Source of the DNA: a virus
Length of the DNA stretch: 22,662 nucleotides
IMG/VR virus record: IMGVR_UViG_3300032462_000097
Span: 1 to 22,662 of that record
Strand: one strand, 5' to 3'
Positions 1-7,352 of this stretch are shown piece after piece. The notes beneath the pieces were generated by a model. The model was not told the DNA's origin and did not search any database. It was given only the letters and a program-made list of their open reading frames with translations. The position numbers were made by a program, and so were the translations under genes. How positions within the stretch are numbered: position 1 is the stretch's first letter; each line of letters starts with the position of its first letter.

Positions 1-496
1 TTACTTCAAACAAACCAGTTACAGTACTAGTGCCGACCCCTAACGCACCTGTAACATTAAGTTGTCCTGCCACACTACCATTTATATCTGCTGTAGCGTT
101 AAGGAATATGCGAGGTGTGGTTATATTGGTTATAAAGGTCGGTGTAGTAAGGTTAGCTTTTAAGTCGAGTGCTGTCTGTTGAGCGGTTGATACAGCTAGT
201 GCCGCTTGATGTTGAGTCACATTAGATTGTTGGACTCTAGCGTTAGCGAGTACACCGCTGGTAAGGTCGGTTGCATTAGTTGTGGCTAGGGCATCACTAC
301 CGTTAGTTCCATTAGTACCATTTGTTCCGTTTGAGCCTGCTGAACCCGTAGCACCAACAGCTCCCGTAGAGCCAGTCGCTCCTGTTGCACCTGTTGCCCC
401 ATTACTGCCAACCATTGTAACTGCTACATTATTACTAGGCACTGTAACAGCAACATCTATTTGTGTAGTAGCAATAGATACATCAATATCTGTCAT
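1..496 (-). CDS. Collagen-repeat phage tail/fibre protein (partial, C-terminus beyond window)
   Basis: The frame is open from its ATG at 494-496 to the left window edge, so only about 165 N-terminal residues are visible. After a hydrophobic beta-type start there are 13 consecutive Gly-X-Y triplets at about residues 30-68 (types GAT, GTN, GSN), a collagen-like rod common in phage tail fibres. This is followed by an Ala/Thr-rich stretch and a segment with repeated TGALGVG/TGLFEV-type phrases, as seen in trimeric fibre proteins. The start is fixed by an ATGA overlap with the stop of the upstream gene, which implies translational coupling. The likely role is host-surface binding or a fibre shaft at the virion tail. 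The plus-strand reading of the same repeat (282-509) is a shadow rich in P, V and A. Fibre identity is inferred from composition. Confidence 0.75.
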   Translation of the reverse strand, partial: MTDIDVSIATTQIDVAVTVPSNNVAVTMVGSNGATGATGATGSTGAVGATGSAGSNGTNGTNGTNGSDALATTNATDLTSGVLANARVQQSNVTQHQAALAVSTAQQTALDLKANLTTPTFITNITTPRIFLNATADINGSVAGQLNVTGALGVGTSTVTGLFEV

Positions 497-837
497 ATTA
501 TCCTTTTAGTAGTATCTTGCAATACAGAGAATGTGCCTGTCCTAGTGCTTTTAATTTTGTTTCCGCTATCTCTTAACTGAAAGTCATACTTATAATCGCC
601 TACTGCTACCGAAGTTTCAGTATCAGAAAGTTGTATTGTAGTAAGCCCACCCAAAGGTGTTGTGTGGACACTTATATCTTTAGTAATTATAGCGTTGTTA
701 TCATTAGCTTTTGTATTATCGGCTGTAACTGTAAAAAATACTGTCGACCCTGTTAAATTTAGAGCAGAGCCATCATCATTAGTAAACGTCATGTTTAGTG
801 TAATATCATCGCCTCTTATTATTTCAATCTTACTCAT
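493..837 (-). CDS. BppU-like N-terminal-domain protein, baseplate/fibre attachment (114 aa)
   Basis: The protein begins MSKIEIIRGDDITLNMTF and has alternating beta strands (GSTVFFTV, TIQLSDTETS, GDYKYDFQLRDSGNK, TGTFSVLQD). This pattern matches the small immunoglobulin-like fold at the N-terminus of baseplate upper protein (BppU) families in Gram-positive phages, and similar stand-alone proteins often lie next to fibre genes. It sits between the beta-helix tail protein and the collagen fibre, and its stop overlaps the fibre start by 4 bases (ATGA). A plausible role is an adaptor or attachment domain in the tail tip. The family call rests on pattern memory rather than a search, so the fold is moderately supported and the exact role is inferred. 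Confidence 0.6.
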   Translation of the reverse strand: MSKIEIIRGDDITLNMTFTNDDGSALNLTGSTVFFTVTADNTKANDNNAIITKDISVHTTPLGGLTTIQLSDTETSVAVGDYKYDFQLRDSGNKIKSTRTGTFSVLQDTTKRII

Positions 838-852
838 ATTTTTAGTATACTC

Positions 853-3315
853 CTATACATTGTTATATCTTATAGACTTAGCCAGCTTGTTGGTATCTAC
901 TACTACCTTACCCTTTTGAGTTCCAGTATAAGTGGTGGTGTCGCTCCATATGGCAGTTCTTGTAGCTTCGGCAGCAGCAGCAGGGTCACCTAGTGTTTCT
1001 GGTGTTAGCTGGAAAGCAAGTGGTTGACCCTCATACCAGATGTCAAGACCAGATATAAGGTTAGTACCTCCGTTAAGGTCATCAACGAAAGCCTTTCCGC
1101 CAGCTACTGTACCCCTAGCAGTTAATCTAACTGTTGCTACATCGCTTGTACCAGAGGTGTTGACAAGTCCAAGCCTATAAACAGCGTTGTTGCTTGTCGG
1201 GTCGGTTGTCTTAGTCATGGTAACTGTTTGGTCAGCTACTAATGAACCAGGTAGGAATAACTCAGCCGTTAGAGTCGAGCCAACGTCAGCTAGTGCAGTT
1301 GCATTGCACCAGAAATCACCAAAGACTGAGATAACTTCGCCGACTCTGACAGGTATACGATATTGAAATCTAAGACCAGTAGCCGTTTCAGGTAACAGAG
1401 CAGTAGCTAATGAACCTGCTGTAGCAACAGTGGTTTCGTCTAATCCTGCGCCAGATGAGTACCCTGAACCATTTGTGGTGTACCAACGGTGTCGGTTATT
1501 AGTTGTGTTATACCTATGGAATCTTGCTAGAGAACCCTCTAACTGGTTAATATAGTTACTTATTAAAGTAGCAGACCCGAAGTTGCAGCTATTAAATAGA
1601 GCGGTGTTTTGTGTTGAGCTAATTGTAAGAATGTCTATAGCGTTAGTAAAGAAATTACCAAATCCGCAGTTGTTAAACTCACTCTCTGTAGAGCCATTTA
1701 ACACGATTGCTTGTAGCCTACCTGCGTTAAAACTACAAGAGTTAAAAGTATTACTACCAGATGATGCGACACTGACTGCACCAATGTTAGCTGTAGCGTT
1801 TGAGTTAGTTCCGTAACTATGGCAATTAGTGAATGTATTTTTATACGAAGTAACTGCTAGACCGATAAACTGACCACCAGTAGTTCCAGCTTGTCCGTTA
1901 AAGTAAAAGCAATCCACAAAGTTTTTGTTAGATGTTGTGGATACGCCTAAAGCTGCGTTAGACAAGTTCGTAGCGAGGCAGTTATAAAAGATGAGTCCTG
2001 AAATCGTTTGTGTAGACGTAGTTCCTTGGATGTTTATGACGTTACGGTTGCCAGTAGAGTTTTCAAATATAACAGCGTTATCGTAAGTAGAGGCAAAACC
2101 AGTCGCTGATGTTAAGTAATCAAGGTTTAACCCATGAGATGATGCTCCTGATGGGTGCTCAAACCTACAGCCGTTAAACGAACTGCCAGAGTTAGCGACT
2201 GCCATATATGCCTTATAACCTCTTGTTGTAGTGAGAGGCTTAACAACACAGTTGCTTGTCATATTAGCAATATGCACACCTACTGCATGAGTAAAACTTA
2301 AACCACTTTCAGCACCGCCAGAAGTAGCAGAAAGCACATAAGATGTGCCAGAGTTACGAGTAATTATAAAACGCTTTTCATTCTGGTTATGAGCGGTTGA
2401 TGTACCTACGACTATTTCATCGCCTACTTGCCAATCTTTAGTTACGCTAATTATCATAGGACTTGCTGCCGTTCCTAGACCAGAAGCGTATGTTGAGAAG
2501 TTATTTCGTCTCAAGCCTACAAATAAGAATTGTCCACCACGACTATTGGTAGCTTGCATAAACCCAAACTGACCGTTAGTTGTATTACTATCAATTATAG
2601 TTGTAGATACCCTTGTCATGTCAGCTACGTTACCAGAGCCATTGTATATGCCAGTTCCATAAGTGTTAATTGAACCCCTGATAGTTACTGTAGTAGAGAC
2701 GGCTGTATCGTAAAGTACTGTTCCACCAGTTCCTACGGTTACAGCGGCACCAACAGAAGCTAAGAAGCCGTTAGATTGTAAAGTCTCCAAACCATCGCCA
2801 ATCACGTTTGCTACTGTACCTGAGAGAGTTAAAGTCTTAGCTGTCATACCAGAGTTATGAAAGCCAGCCACCCATAAGTTATCATTGGCGTTTAGTGTTG
2901 TGGCGGTGTTATAAGTTACGCTAGTTGTTATGGTAGTGCCACTACCTGATACAAGCGACCCAGAGGTACCTGTATCGTTAGCTGCTCTAACGGTATAAGC
3001 CAAAGCGGTGAGTGTTGCAAAAGTGTAGGGAGTTGTAAAGCGAGCATAATTCCAGCCAAGTCTAATATCTGCGGGGTTCATAGTGGCAGATACTTTTGGT
3101 ACTCCTGACTCCAATAAGCTAATAACTGCATTACCGAGTGTTGGTACACCATTATAAAAAACCCATATACCAGTGGCAGCATTAACGAGGTTAGGTGCAG
3201 TAAAGCCAACCGATGTTATACCAGCAGTTGTCAGGTTAGAGTTCGTACCACCAAGAGTAGTCGTACCTATATGGTCGTCGAATACACCTGCTGAGACAAA
3301 AGTTTTAAGTGCCAT
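853..3315 (-). CDS. Beta-helix tailspike or tail fibre protein with G8-like segment (820 aa)
   Basis: This is a large Ser/Thr/Gly/Asn-rich protein. Residues 1-110 have a beta-rich head (SVGFTAPNLV, GWNYARFTTPYTF). Residues about 294-320 read DWQVGDEIVVGTST followed by HNQNEKRFII, which resembles the core of the G8 domain found at the start of beta-helix proteins. Residues about 340-620 show repeated short strand-turn units with N-C or N-x-C ladders (FNGCRF, FYNCLA, FTNCHS, FNSCSF, FNNCGF, FNSCNF), typical of a right-handed parallel beta-helix. Residues about 630-740 look like a jelly-roll, and a C-terminal tail begins IWYEGQPLAF. The ATG overlaps the preceding stop as TAATG. The likely role is receptor recognition or glycan depolymerisation. 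No catalytic residues can be assigned by eye. Confidence 0.8.
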   Translation of the reverse strand: MALKTFVSAGVFDDHIGTTTLGGTNSNLTTAGITSVGFTAPNLVNAATGIWVFYNGVPTLGNAVISLLESGVPKVSATMNPADIRLGWNYARFTTPYTFATLTALAYTVRAANDTGTSGSLVSGSGTTITTSVTYNTATTLNANDNLWVAGFHNSGMTAKTLTLSGTVANVIGDGLETLQSNGFLASVGAAVTVGTGGTVLYDTAVSTTVTIRGSINTYGTGIYNGSGNVADMTRVSTTIIDSNTTNGQFGFMQATNSRGGQFLFVGLRRNNFSTYASGLGTAASPMIISVTKDWQVGDEIVVGTSTAHNQNEKRFIITRNSGTSYVLSATSGGAESGLSFTHAVGVHIANMTSNCVVKPLTTTRGYKAYMAVANSGSSFNGCRFEHPSGASSHGLNLDYLTSATGFASTYDNAVIFENSTGNRNVINIQGTTSTQTISGLIFYNCLATNLSNAALGVSTTSNKNFVDCFYFNGQAGTTGGQFIGLAVTSYKNTFTNCHSYGTNSNATANIGAVSVASSGSNTFNSCSFNAGRLQAIVLNGSTESEFNNCGFGNFFTNAIDILTISSTQNTALFNSCNFGSATLISNYINQLEGSLARFHRYNTTNNRHRWYTTNGSGYSSGAGLDETTVATAGSLATALLPETATGLRFQYRIPVRVGEVISVFGDFWCNATALADVGSTLTAELFLPGSLVADQTVTMTKTTDPTSNNAVYRLGLVNTSGTSDVATVRLTARGTVAGGKAFVDDLNGGTNLISGLDIWYEGQPLAFQLTPETLGDPAAAAEATRTAIWSDTTTYTGTQKGKVVVDTNKLAKSIRYNNV

Positions 3316-3539
3316 TAGACTTCCAGTATATCCCCGACTTTAAGTTTCCTCACCGACTTGTATTTAAACTCAAACTGGCTAGTGATAGACTTGATCGTGT
3401 CTGCTAATTGTTCTACGTCTGCGGTAGCTGAACTTGATGTCAGTACTTTGTTATTACCGTTCAGTATGTCAAATGCTGCTGATTGTTGTAGGTTTGGTTC
3501 TACTTCGCTGATACTTGTTATTATTGCTTTAAATGCCAT
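3315..3539 (-). CDS. Small conserved-type phage protein of unknown function (74 aa)
   Basis: The protein reads MAFKAIITSISEVEPNLQQS and ends KYKSVRKLKVGDILEV. It contains a likely beta strand, a helix (TADVEQLADTIKSITSQFEFKYKSV) and a basic C-terminal strand. A ribosome site AGGAGA lies 4 bases before the ATG and overlaps the TAG stop of the upstream gene, and its own stop overlaps the next start as TAATG, so the three genes are translationally linked. The position directly before the tailspike gene suggests a virion assembly or tail-tip component. I do not recognise the family. Confidence 0.75.
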   Translation of the reverse strand: MAFKAIITSISEVEPNLQQSAAFDILNGNNKVLTSSSATADVEQLADTIKSITSQFEFKYKSVRKLKVGDILEV

Positions 3540-3547
3540 GATGTCTC

Positions 3548-4558
3548 CTAGTTATATGTTTTTGCCGCTAATGATGTAAATGTATTATTAAACAAAATGT
3601 CCCCATCTGCATATTGAATAGTGGTCGGTGATGCAGACTCATCAATCCTAGTAATCTGCCAGGCTGCCGTTGCAGTACTAATACTTGCTCCTGTGGGCAC
3701 AGCCTTGCCGATATAGGTAACATTCGTGGTTGTAGTATCGTCTATAATAGTAACGTATTTAGTTTCACCACCTCCTCCTCCGCCAGCTACAACTGTCACT
3801 GGGATAGATCCATCTGCTTCAGTAGCTACCTGTACAGATAGACCAGTAATAGGATCCTTATAAGGAACCATTCCGCCTCCGCCACCTCCTCCGCCGCCAC
3901 CGCCAAACTTCTTCTTTTCTATTTTTGTGAGTAACTCATTAGCTTTTTCAAGATGTTGTTCAACAGTAGTAAGATCTGTAGGGATAAATTCTGGTGCTTC
4001 ATAGGCACGGATGGCAGTGACCGCATCAACTAGTGGCTGCACCAGCGTAGAGATGTCTAGCTTTTCGACTACTACTTGAGCTTTAGGAACCTTAACATTA
4101 ACGTCTGGTGCTTTGACTGTTAGTTGGCCAGCAAGACCCTTGATAGCACTGATAGTCTCATCTAGTTTTGTATTAGTGCTTGAGAAGTCTACCTTGACCG
4201 ATTCTGGAGCTTCTGGGAGGTCGTTAGGTTTCTTTTCAAGTTCTAGTACAACTTTCTCTAAAAGAGTCGTCAGAGGACTTATATCGAGGGCATTTGCTTC
4301 GACCTTTTCAGATAGTTCACCAATAGCAGTAACAACCTTGGCCGCGTCAGGAGTACCAATCTCTTTCAGCTGGTTAGTAATCTCAGTTTTACTAGTTCTA
4401 CCATTAAGGAATTTTATAAGTATTTTAGTGGTGGCTAGTTGAGCCTGGCGGATTTGGTCTAGTTTATCCAGTTCAGCCTGATGACGTTCCAGTTCAGCTT
4501 GCTTCTCAAGTCTTACAGCTGTTTTCTTTTGGTTTTCTAATATTTTAGCAGATGGCAT
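3548..4558 (-). CDS. Coiled-coil structural protein with poly-glycine hinge (336 aa)
   Basis: Residues 1-45 are a charged coiled coil (ENQKKTAVRLEKQAELERHQ). Residues about 60-220 are further amphipathic helix with repeated VKAPDVNVKVPK and hydrophobic heptads. An uninterrupted run of 11 glycines then precedes MVPYKDPITG, and a second run of six precedes ETKYVTI. The last about 65 residues are a beta domain of a type frequent in phage structural proteins (TTTTNVTYIGKA, WQITRIDESASPTTIQYADGDILF). The layout suggests a trimeric fibre, a whisker or a head-tail attachment rod with a flexible hinge. It is unusually framed: an intrinsic terminator and then an extended -10 box precede it, with only 6 bases between TATAAT and ATG and no ribosome site. 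It may therefore start its own leaderless transcript. Confidence 0.75.
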   Translation of the reverse strand: MPSAKILENQKKTAVRLEKQAELERHQAELDKLDQIRQAQLATTKILIKFLNGRTSKTEITNQLKEIGTPDAAKVVTAIGELSEKVEANALDISPLTTLLEKVVLELEKKPNDLPEAPESVKVDFSSTNTKLDETISAIKGLAGQLTVKAPDVNVKVPKAQVVVEKLDISTLVQPLVDAVTAIRAYEAPEFIPTDLTTVEQHLEKANELLTKIEKKKFGGGGGGGGGGGMVPYKDPITGLSVQVATEADGSIPVTVVAGGGGGGETKYVTIIDDTTTTNVTYIGKAVPTGASISTATAAWQITRIDESASPTTIQYADGDILFNNTFTSLAAKTYN

Positions 4559-4564
4559 GTTGTT

Positions 4565-4573
4565 ATTATAGCA
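4565..4573 (-). promoter_or_regulatory. Extended -10 promoter for the coiled-coil protein gene
   Basis: On the minus strand the sequence reads TGC-TATAAT-AACAAC-ATG, a perfect -10 box with the TGn extension and exactly 6 bases to the start codon at 4558. No clear -35 hexamer lies 16-18 bases upstream, where the terminator hairpin sits, which is tolerated by extended -10 promoters. Transcription would start on or next to the A of the ATG. Confidence 0.55.
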
Positions 4574-4581
4574 AAAACAAC

Positions 4582-4608
4582 AAAAAAACGCCCTCCGAAG
4601 AAGACGTT
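4582..4608 (-). terminator. Rho-independent terminator after the decoration-protein gene
   Basis: Read on the minus strand, AACGTCTTC and GAGGGCGTT form a 9-bp stem (two G-U pairs) closed by a TTCG tetraloop of the very stable C(UUCG)G type. It is followed directly by a run of seven T. It lies about 20 bases after the stop of the 146-residue gene and just before the extended -10 box of the next gene, so it separates two transcription units. Confidence 0.85.
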
Positions 4609-4629
4609 AGTTTGTTTAGGAAGATTAGC

Positions 4630-5070
4630 TTACGCTTCTCTTGCCCACGAACCCTTTAGAGAAGTTACCAAAGGACCATTGGTTTCACCAGTGTTTTGAA
4701 TAACTGCGAAATCACCAACCTTGGACAAAGCCTTAGTTAAGATCAAATCTTTGTTATCCACAGCTGTACCGTCAACTCCACCTTGGATGAGGTCGGCTGC
4801 AACTGGGCTAATTTGCACCAATTGCTGTGCGTTACCAGTTATTGCTCCAGTAGGACCGCTAGTAACCTGAACTCCACCAAGCTGTACTGTGAATACACCT
4901 TGAGCAGCAGTTGCAGGGAGAGTGTACACAATACCTGTAGCTATGGTGTTCTGGACATATCCAGAATCAGCGATAGTAAGTGTCTTTGCACTATCAACAT
5001 CTACACCTTGACGTCCAGCGAATGGACCAGTTCGAATTTTGTATGCGTTTGCATTTGTCATATTTGCCAT
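4630..5070 (-). CDS. Candidate head decoration/capsid-associated protein (146 aa)
   Basis: The protein reads MANMTNANAYKIRTGPFAGR and is rich in Ala, Gly, Thr and Val with short beta strands (TGIVYTLPATAAQGVFTVQLGGV, DLILTKALSKVGDFAVIQN). Small, uncharged beta proteins encoded just after the capsid gene are often decoration or head-stabilising proteins, which is the inference here. I choose the ATG at 5068-5070 because AAAGGAG precedes it by 8 bases; the longer frame from a TTG at 5088 would run through that ribosome site. The gene has its own structured leader (5113-5156) and a strong terminator, which fits a highly expressed unit. No family was recognised with certainty. Confidence 0.75.
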   Translation of the reverse strand: MANMTNANAYKIRTGPFAGRQGVDVDSAKTLTIADSGYVQNTIATGIVYTLPATAAQGVFTVQLGGVQVTSGPTGAITGNAQQLVQISPVAADLIQGGVDGTAVDNKDLILTKALSKVGDFAVIQNTGETNGPLVTSLKGSWAREA

Positions 5071-5112
5071 AATTTTTTCTCCTTTCAAGAGAATTATTGT
5101 TTATATCCCGTC

Positions 5113-5156
5113 ATAAGCGTTTTATGGTAGGAGCGGTTTCCCGCCCCGACGCTCAT
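5113..5156 (-). ncRNA. Structured mRNA leader element with GAAA-capped hairpin
   Basis: In the 93-base gap before the decoration-protein candidate, the minus-strand RNA can form an outer 8-bp stem (ATGAGCGT with ACGCTTAT, one G-U). Inside it is a 7-bp GC-rich stem (GGGGCGG with CCGCTCC, one G-U) closed by a GAAA tetraloop. Both wobble pairs are legal only on the minus-strand transcript, which indicates that the minus-strand RNA is the functional molecule. No T-run follows, so it is not a standard terminator. Alternative pairings exist (GCCGA with TCGG; CGTC with GACG). It could stabilise or process the mRNA, or act as a cis-regulator. Confidence 0.5.
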
Positions 5157-5163
5157 CGGCTAT

Positions 5164-5580
5164 TTACTTTGAAGTTTTAGCTTCTTCTTTTTTGCTAGCT
5201 GTGGCCTGAGCCTCAGCTTCTTCACGTTCCTTCTTCTCGCGACGTAGGTTAGCAAGTTCAAGCTGGTCAAGTCGTTCTTTATCTTCCTTCGCCTGAGAGA
5301 CTGCATCAAGTGGTTGAACAGTTCCCTTCTGAAGTCCGATTATTGACTTAACTTCACCTTCATTTGCTGGACGTAGGTATTTAAAGCCTACCCGTATTGC
5401 TGCTTCAGCCTGGGAATTACCAAAGAGGGGGTCCTCAACGGTAATTACCTGGGCTAGCTCACCAGTTTCCTGGTCAATAGAAAATGAGTGTTGGTAAACA
5501 CCTGAGCCTGGTACTTCTTTGTCGGAAGTTTCACGGGTTTTACCGCCTGTTTTTCCTTTTACATTTGTATCGTATGCCAT
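5164..5580 (-). CDS. Unknown virion-block protein with charged C-terminal helix (138 aa)
   Basis: The N-terminal part (MAYDTNVKGKTGGKTRETS) is flexible. Residues about 27-75 look like a beta-type core (GVYQHSFSIDQETGELAQVITVEDPLFGN). The last about 45 residues are a highly charged helix (KEDKERLDQLELANLRREKK) ending in a Lys/Glu/Ala-rich tail. The gene lies between the major capsid protein and the decoration candidate, about 28 bases downstream of the capsid gene. A head-completion, neck or capsid-associated role is possible from position, but I do not recognise the family. Confidence 0.7.
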   Translation of the reverse strand: MAYDTNVKGKTGGKTRETSDKEVPGSGVYQHSFSIDQETGELAQVITVEDPLFGNSQAEAAIRVGFKYLRPANEGEVKSIIGLQKGTVQPLDAVSQAKEDKERLDQLELANLRREKKEREEAEAQATASKKEEAKTSK

Positions 5581-5607
5581 ATTTTTGTACTCCTTATACT
5601 TTAATTG

Positions 5608-6444
5608 TTAGGCGATTCTTCGGTATCGAATTGCAACACCCTTGTTAGTAGGGATGAATGCGTCGTAGTAACGTCGTCCGAATGCAACCATACCAGAGAT
5701 ACCGAATGGGAAACCGTCGCCAGTTTTGATTTCGTTAAACTTGGTAGGAGCTACTAGAACTTTTTTACTTACTAACATGAAACCGAAGTTTGCAACGTAG
5801 TAACTTACAGGACAGACAACAATTGTCATACCCATAACTGTACCAATCACACCTGTTGCTCGGTCAGCATTTGTACGGTCACAAGCTGTTTTGAACTCAG
5901 GATCACGGAATAGGAAAGCTTCGGCAGTTGGTTCGATGAACACAACAATGTCGTCTAGGCTTACTTTAGCGTTAATCAGAGCTACACGTTCTGCAAGAAT
6001 ACCTTGGAAGATATTAGATGCTGAAAGTGCTGAAGTAGTAACTTGTGAGTTTGCAACTGCATAAGTTGTAAGAACAGCCAAACGGTAGATGTCTACAGTT
6101 GGGACTGAAACTTCACGAACCTGTCGTTTAACAGCTTCGTCGATTGCAGGAACCATTTTACTGTCTTCACGGTTTCCACGATCAATTGAGATCGAGAAAG
6201 ACTTGTCTTGTGAAAGAACGAAAGTCTGTGTACCGTTACCAAGTTCGACTAATTCGCCGTAGCGCATAGTACCAGAACGTTGGTAGTTATTCTCAGCTAC
6301 AACATCCATGTTGTAGATGGTTACGGCATTGTTGCCGTTACTGAATTCTATATCTATTCCATTGTTGACAATAGAGTTTGTTTTTGCCTCAAGATAAAAT
6401 CGTTCGTCAATTTTATTAAGGACGTCTGTTGCATAGTTTTGCAT
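5608..6444 (-). CDS. Major capsid protein candidate, HK97-like fold (278 aa)
   Basis: Features of HK97-type capsid subunits are visible. There is an N-terminal helix, a beta-rich E-loop-like region (AVTIYNMDVVAENNYQRSGTM, LGNGTQTFVLSQDKSFSISID), the helix EAVKRQVREVSVPTVDIYRLAVLTTYA resembling the long spine helix, and a P-domain/A-domain ending with DIVVFIEPTAEAFLF, MGMTIVVCPVSYYV and GISGMVAFGRRYYDAF. The gene follows the acidic scaffold candidate and has AAGGAA 6-7 bases before its ATG. At 278 residues it is in the range of small HK97-fold capsids. The order portal, scaffold, capsid supports the call. I see no protease gene in the window. Confidence 0.8.
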   Translation of the reverse strand: MQNYATDVLNKIDERFYLEAKTNSIVNNGIDIEFSNGNNAVTIYNMDVVAENNYQRSGTMRYGELVELGNGTQTFVLSQDKSFSISIDRGNREDSKMVPAIDEAVKRQVREVSVPTVDIYRLAVLTTYAVANSQVTTSALSASNIFQGILAERVALINAKVSLDDIVVFIEPTAEAFLFRDPEFKTACDRTNADRATGVIGTVMGMTIVVCPVSYYVANFGFMLVSKKVLVAPTKFNEIKTGDGFPFGISGMVAFGRRYYDAFIPTNKGVAIRYRRIA

Positions 6445-6465
6445 TGTTTATTTCCTTGTGGGTTA

Positions 6466-7293
6466 TTAGCCCCAGTTCGAGAAACGTTCGAGTCGCTGTT
6501 GTTCTGGTGATTTATTACCAGAAGTAGTTGTCGTCGCACCTCGGCCTGGAGAATTTGCTTTGGATTCTTTCGCAATTCTCACACGTTCAGCCTGTTGCGC
6601 TTCATCGACAGCGATTTGAGTATCCGTTGTAGGATCCGACATATTAGCTTTCGCTAGCTTATGCCATTGCTCAAGTCGTTTAGGGTTTGTCCAATAAGCA
6701 TGAGCCGCCCTTTTTTCTTCAGGCGTATCTTCTTTTTCGATCATCTCTTTCAAGACGATACCCATTGCCGTAACTTCTTCGGTAGACACTTTGTTAGTCG
6801 TCACATATTCAGATTGCTGTCGAGTAGCTCTTTCGGCATCTCTATCAGCCGTTAAATCATTGATCTTCTTTTCAAGAGGGTCAATTTCATCATCGTCTTC
6901 TGAAATATCTTCAGGTTTAACATTATGGATCTCCTCCCCTAATGCTTTAGCATCAGCGGCTGATTTCTTGGCTTGTTGTTCACGAGTGAACTCACGTTGG
7001 TTAGTACGAAGTTCCTGATAAGAAGTTCTTTCGTCATCCGTTTCAGGGGCTTTGTGTCCGCGCTTTACAATCCAATCGTCGAGATCTTCGTCGAAGTTGG
7101 AAGCGGGAGTGTCATCCGTACTAGTTGTGTCTTCCGACTCACCAGATGTGGTTGACTCTGCTTGGTTAAGGTTGTCGCTGTCTCCAGCGGTCTGTTGATC
7201 TGTTCCTGCTTGTGGGTCCGTAGCGGTTGTGACATCAGCTGTGTCGTCGCCAGTATTCGGGTTGTCCGCAGAAGTTGTAGATGTTTCCATCAT
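6466..7293 (-). CDS. Scaffolding protein candidate (275 aa)
   Basis: The first about 75 residues are disordered and very acidic, made of Asp, Thr, Ser, Glu and Gln. They are followed by charged helices (DERTSYQELRTNQREFTREQQ, DEIDPLEKKINDLTADRDAER, VLKEMIEKEDTPEEKRAAHAYW) and a basic, Gly/Thr-rich C-terminus ending LERFSNWG. This is the usual composition and position of a phage head scaffold, which guides capsid assembly and then leaves. Two ATG codons are adjacent (7293 and 7290). With AAGGAG only 2 bases before the first, the second ATG is better spaced, so the product may be one residue shorter. Confidence 0.7.
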   Translation of the reverse strand: MMETSTTSADNPNTGDDTADVTTATDPQAGTDQQTAGDSDNLNQAESTTSGESEDTTSTDDTPASNFDEDLDDWIVKRGHKAPETDDERTSYQELRTNQREFTREQQAKKSAADAKALGEEIHNVKPEDISEDDDEIDPLEKKINDLTADRDAERATRQQSEYVTTNKVSTEEVTAMGIVLKEMIEKEDTPEEKRAAHAYWTNPKRLEQWHKLAKANMSDPTTDTQIAVDEAQQAERVRIAKESKANSPGRGATTTTSGNKSPEQQRLERFSNWG

Positions 7294-7322
7294 TTCTCCT
7301 TAGTTTGTGTTTGAAAATTACT

Positions 7323-7339
7323 TAACTGTAATACAGTTA
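7323..7339. repeat. 17-base near-perfect palindrome TAACTGTA-A-TACAGTTA
   Basis: Two 8-base arms are exact inverse complements around a single base. It lies in the 59-base gap between the 133-residue gene and the scaffold candidate. As RNA it would give a 6-bp stem with a 5-base loop and, on the minus strand, a weak T-run (AATTTTC) further on. It could be a protein-binding operator or a weak attenuator. Confidence 0.4.
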
Positions 7340-7352
7340 TGGCTTAATAATA

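Noticed and set aside
282-509. Plus-strand P/V/A-repeat frame
   Set aside because: It is the reverse reading of the collagen repeats of the fibre gene; no ribosome site or context supports it.
5113-5160. Hammerhead-like ribozyme (GATGA and GAAA present)
   Set aside because: The conserved CUGAUGA core is not intact and stem II cannot form with the GAAA segment; nested hairpins explain the same bases better.
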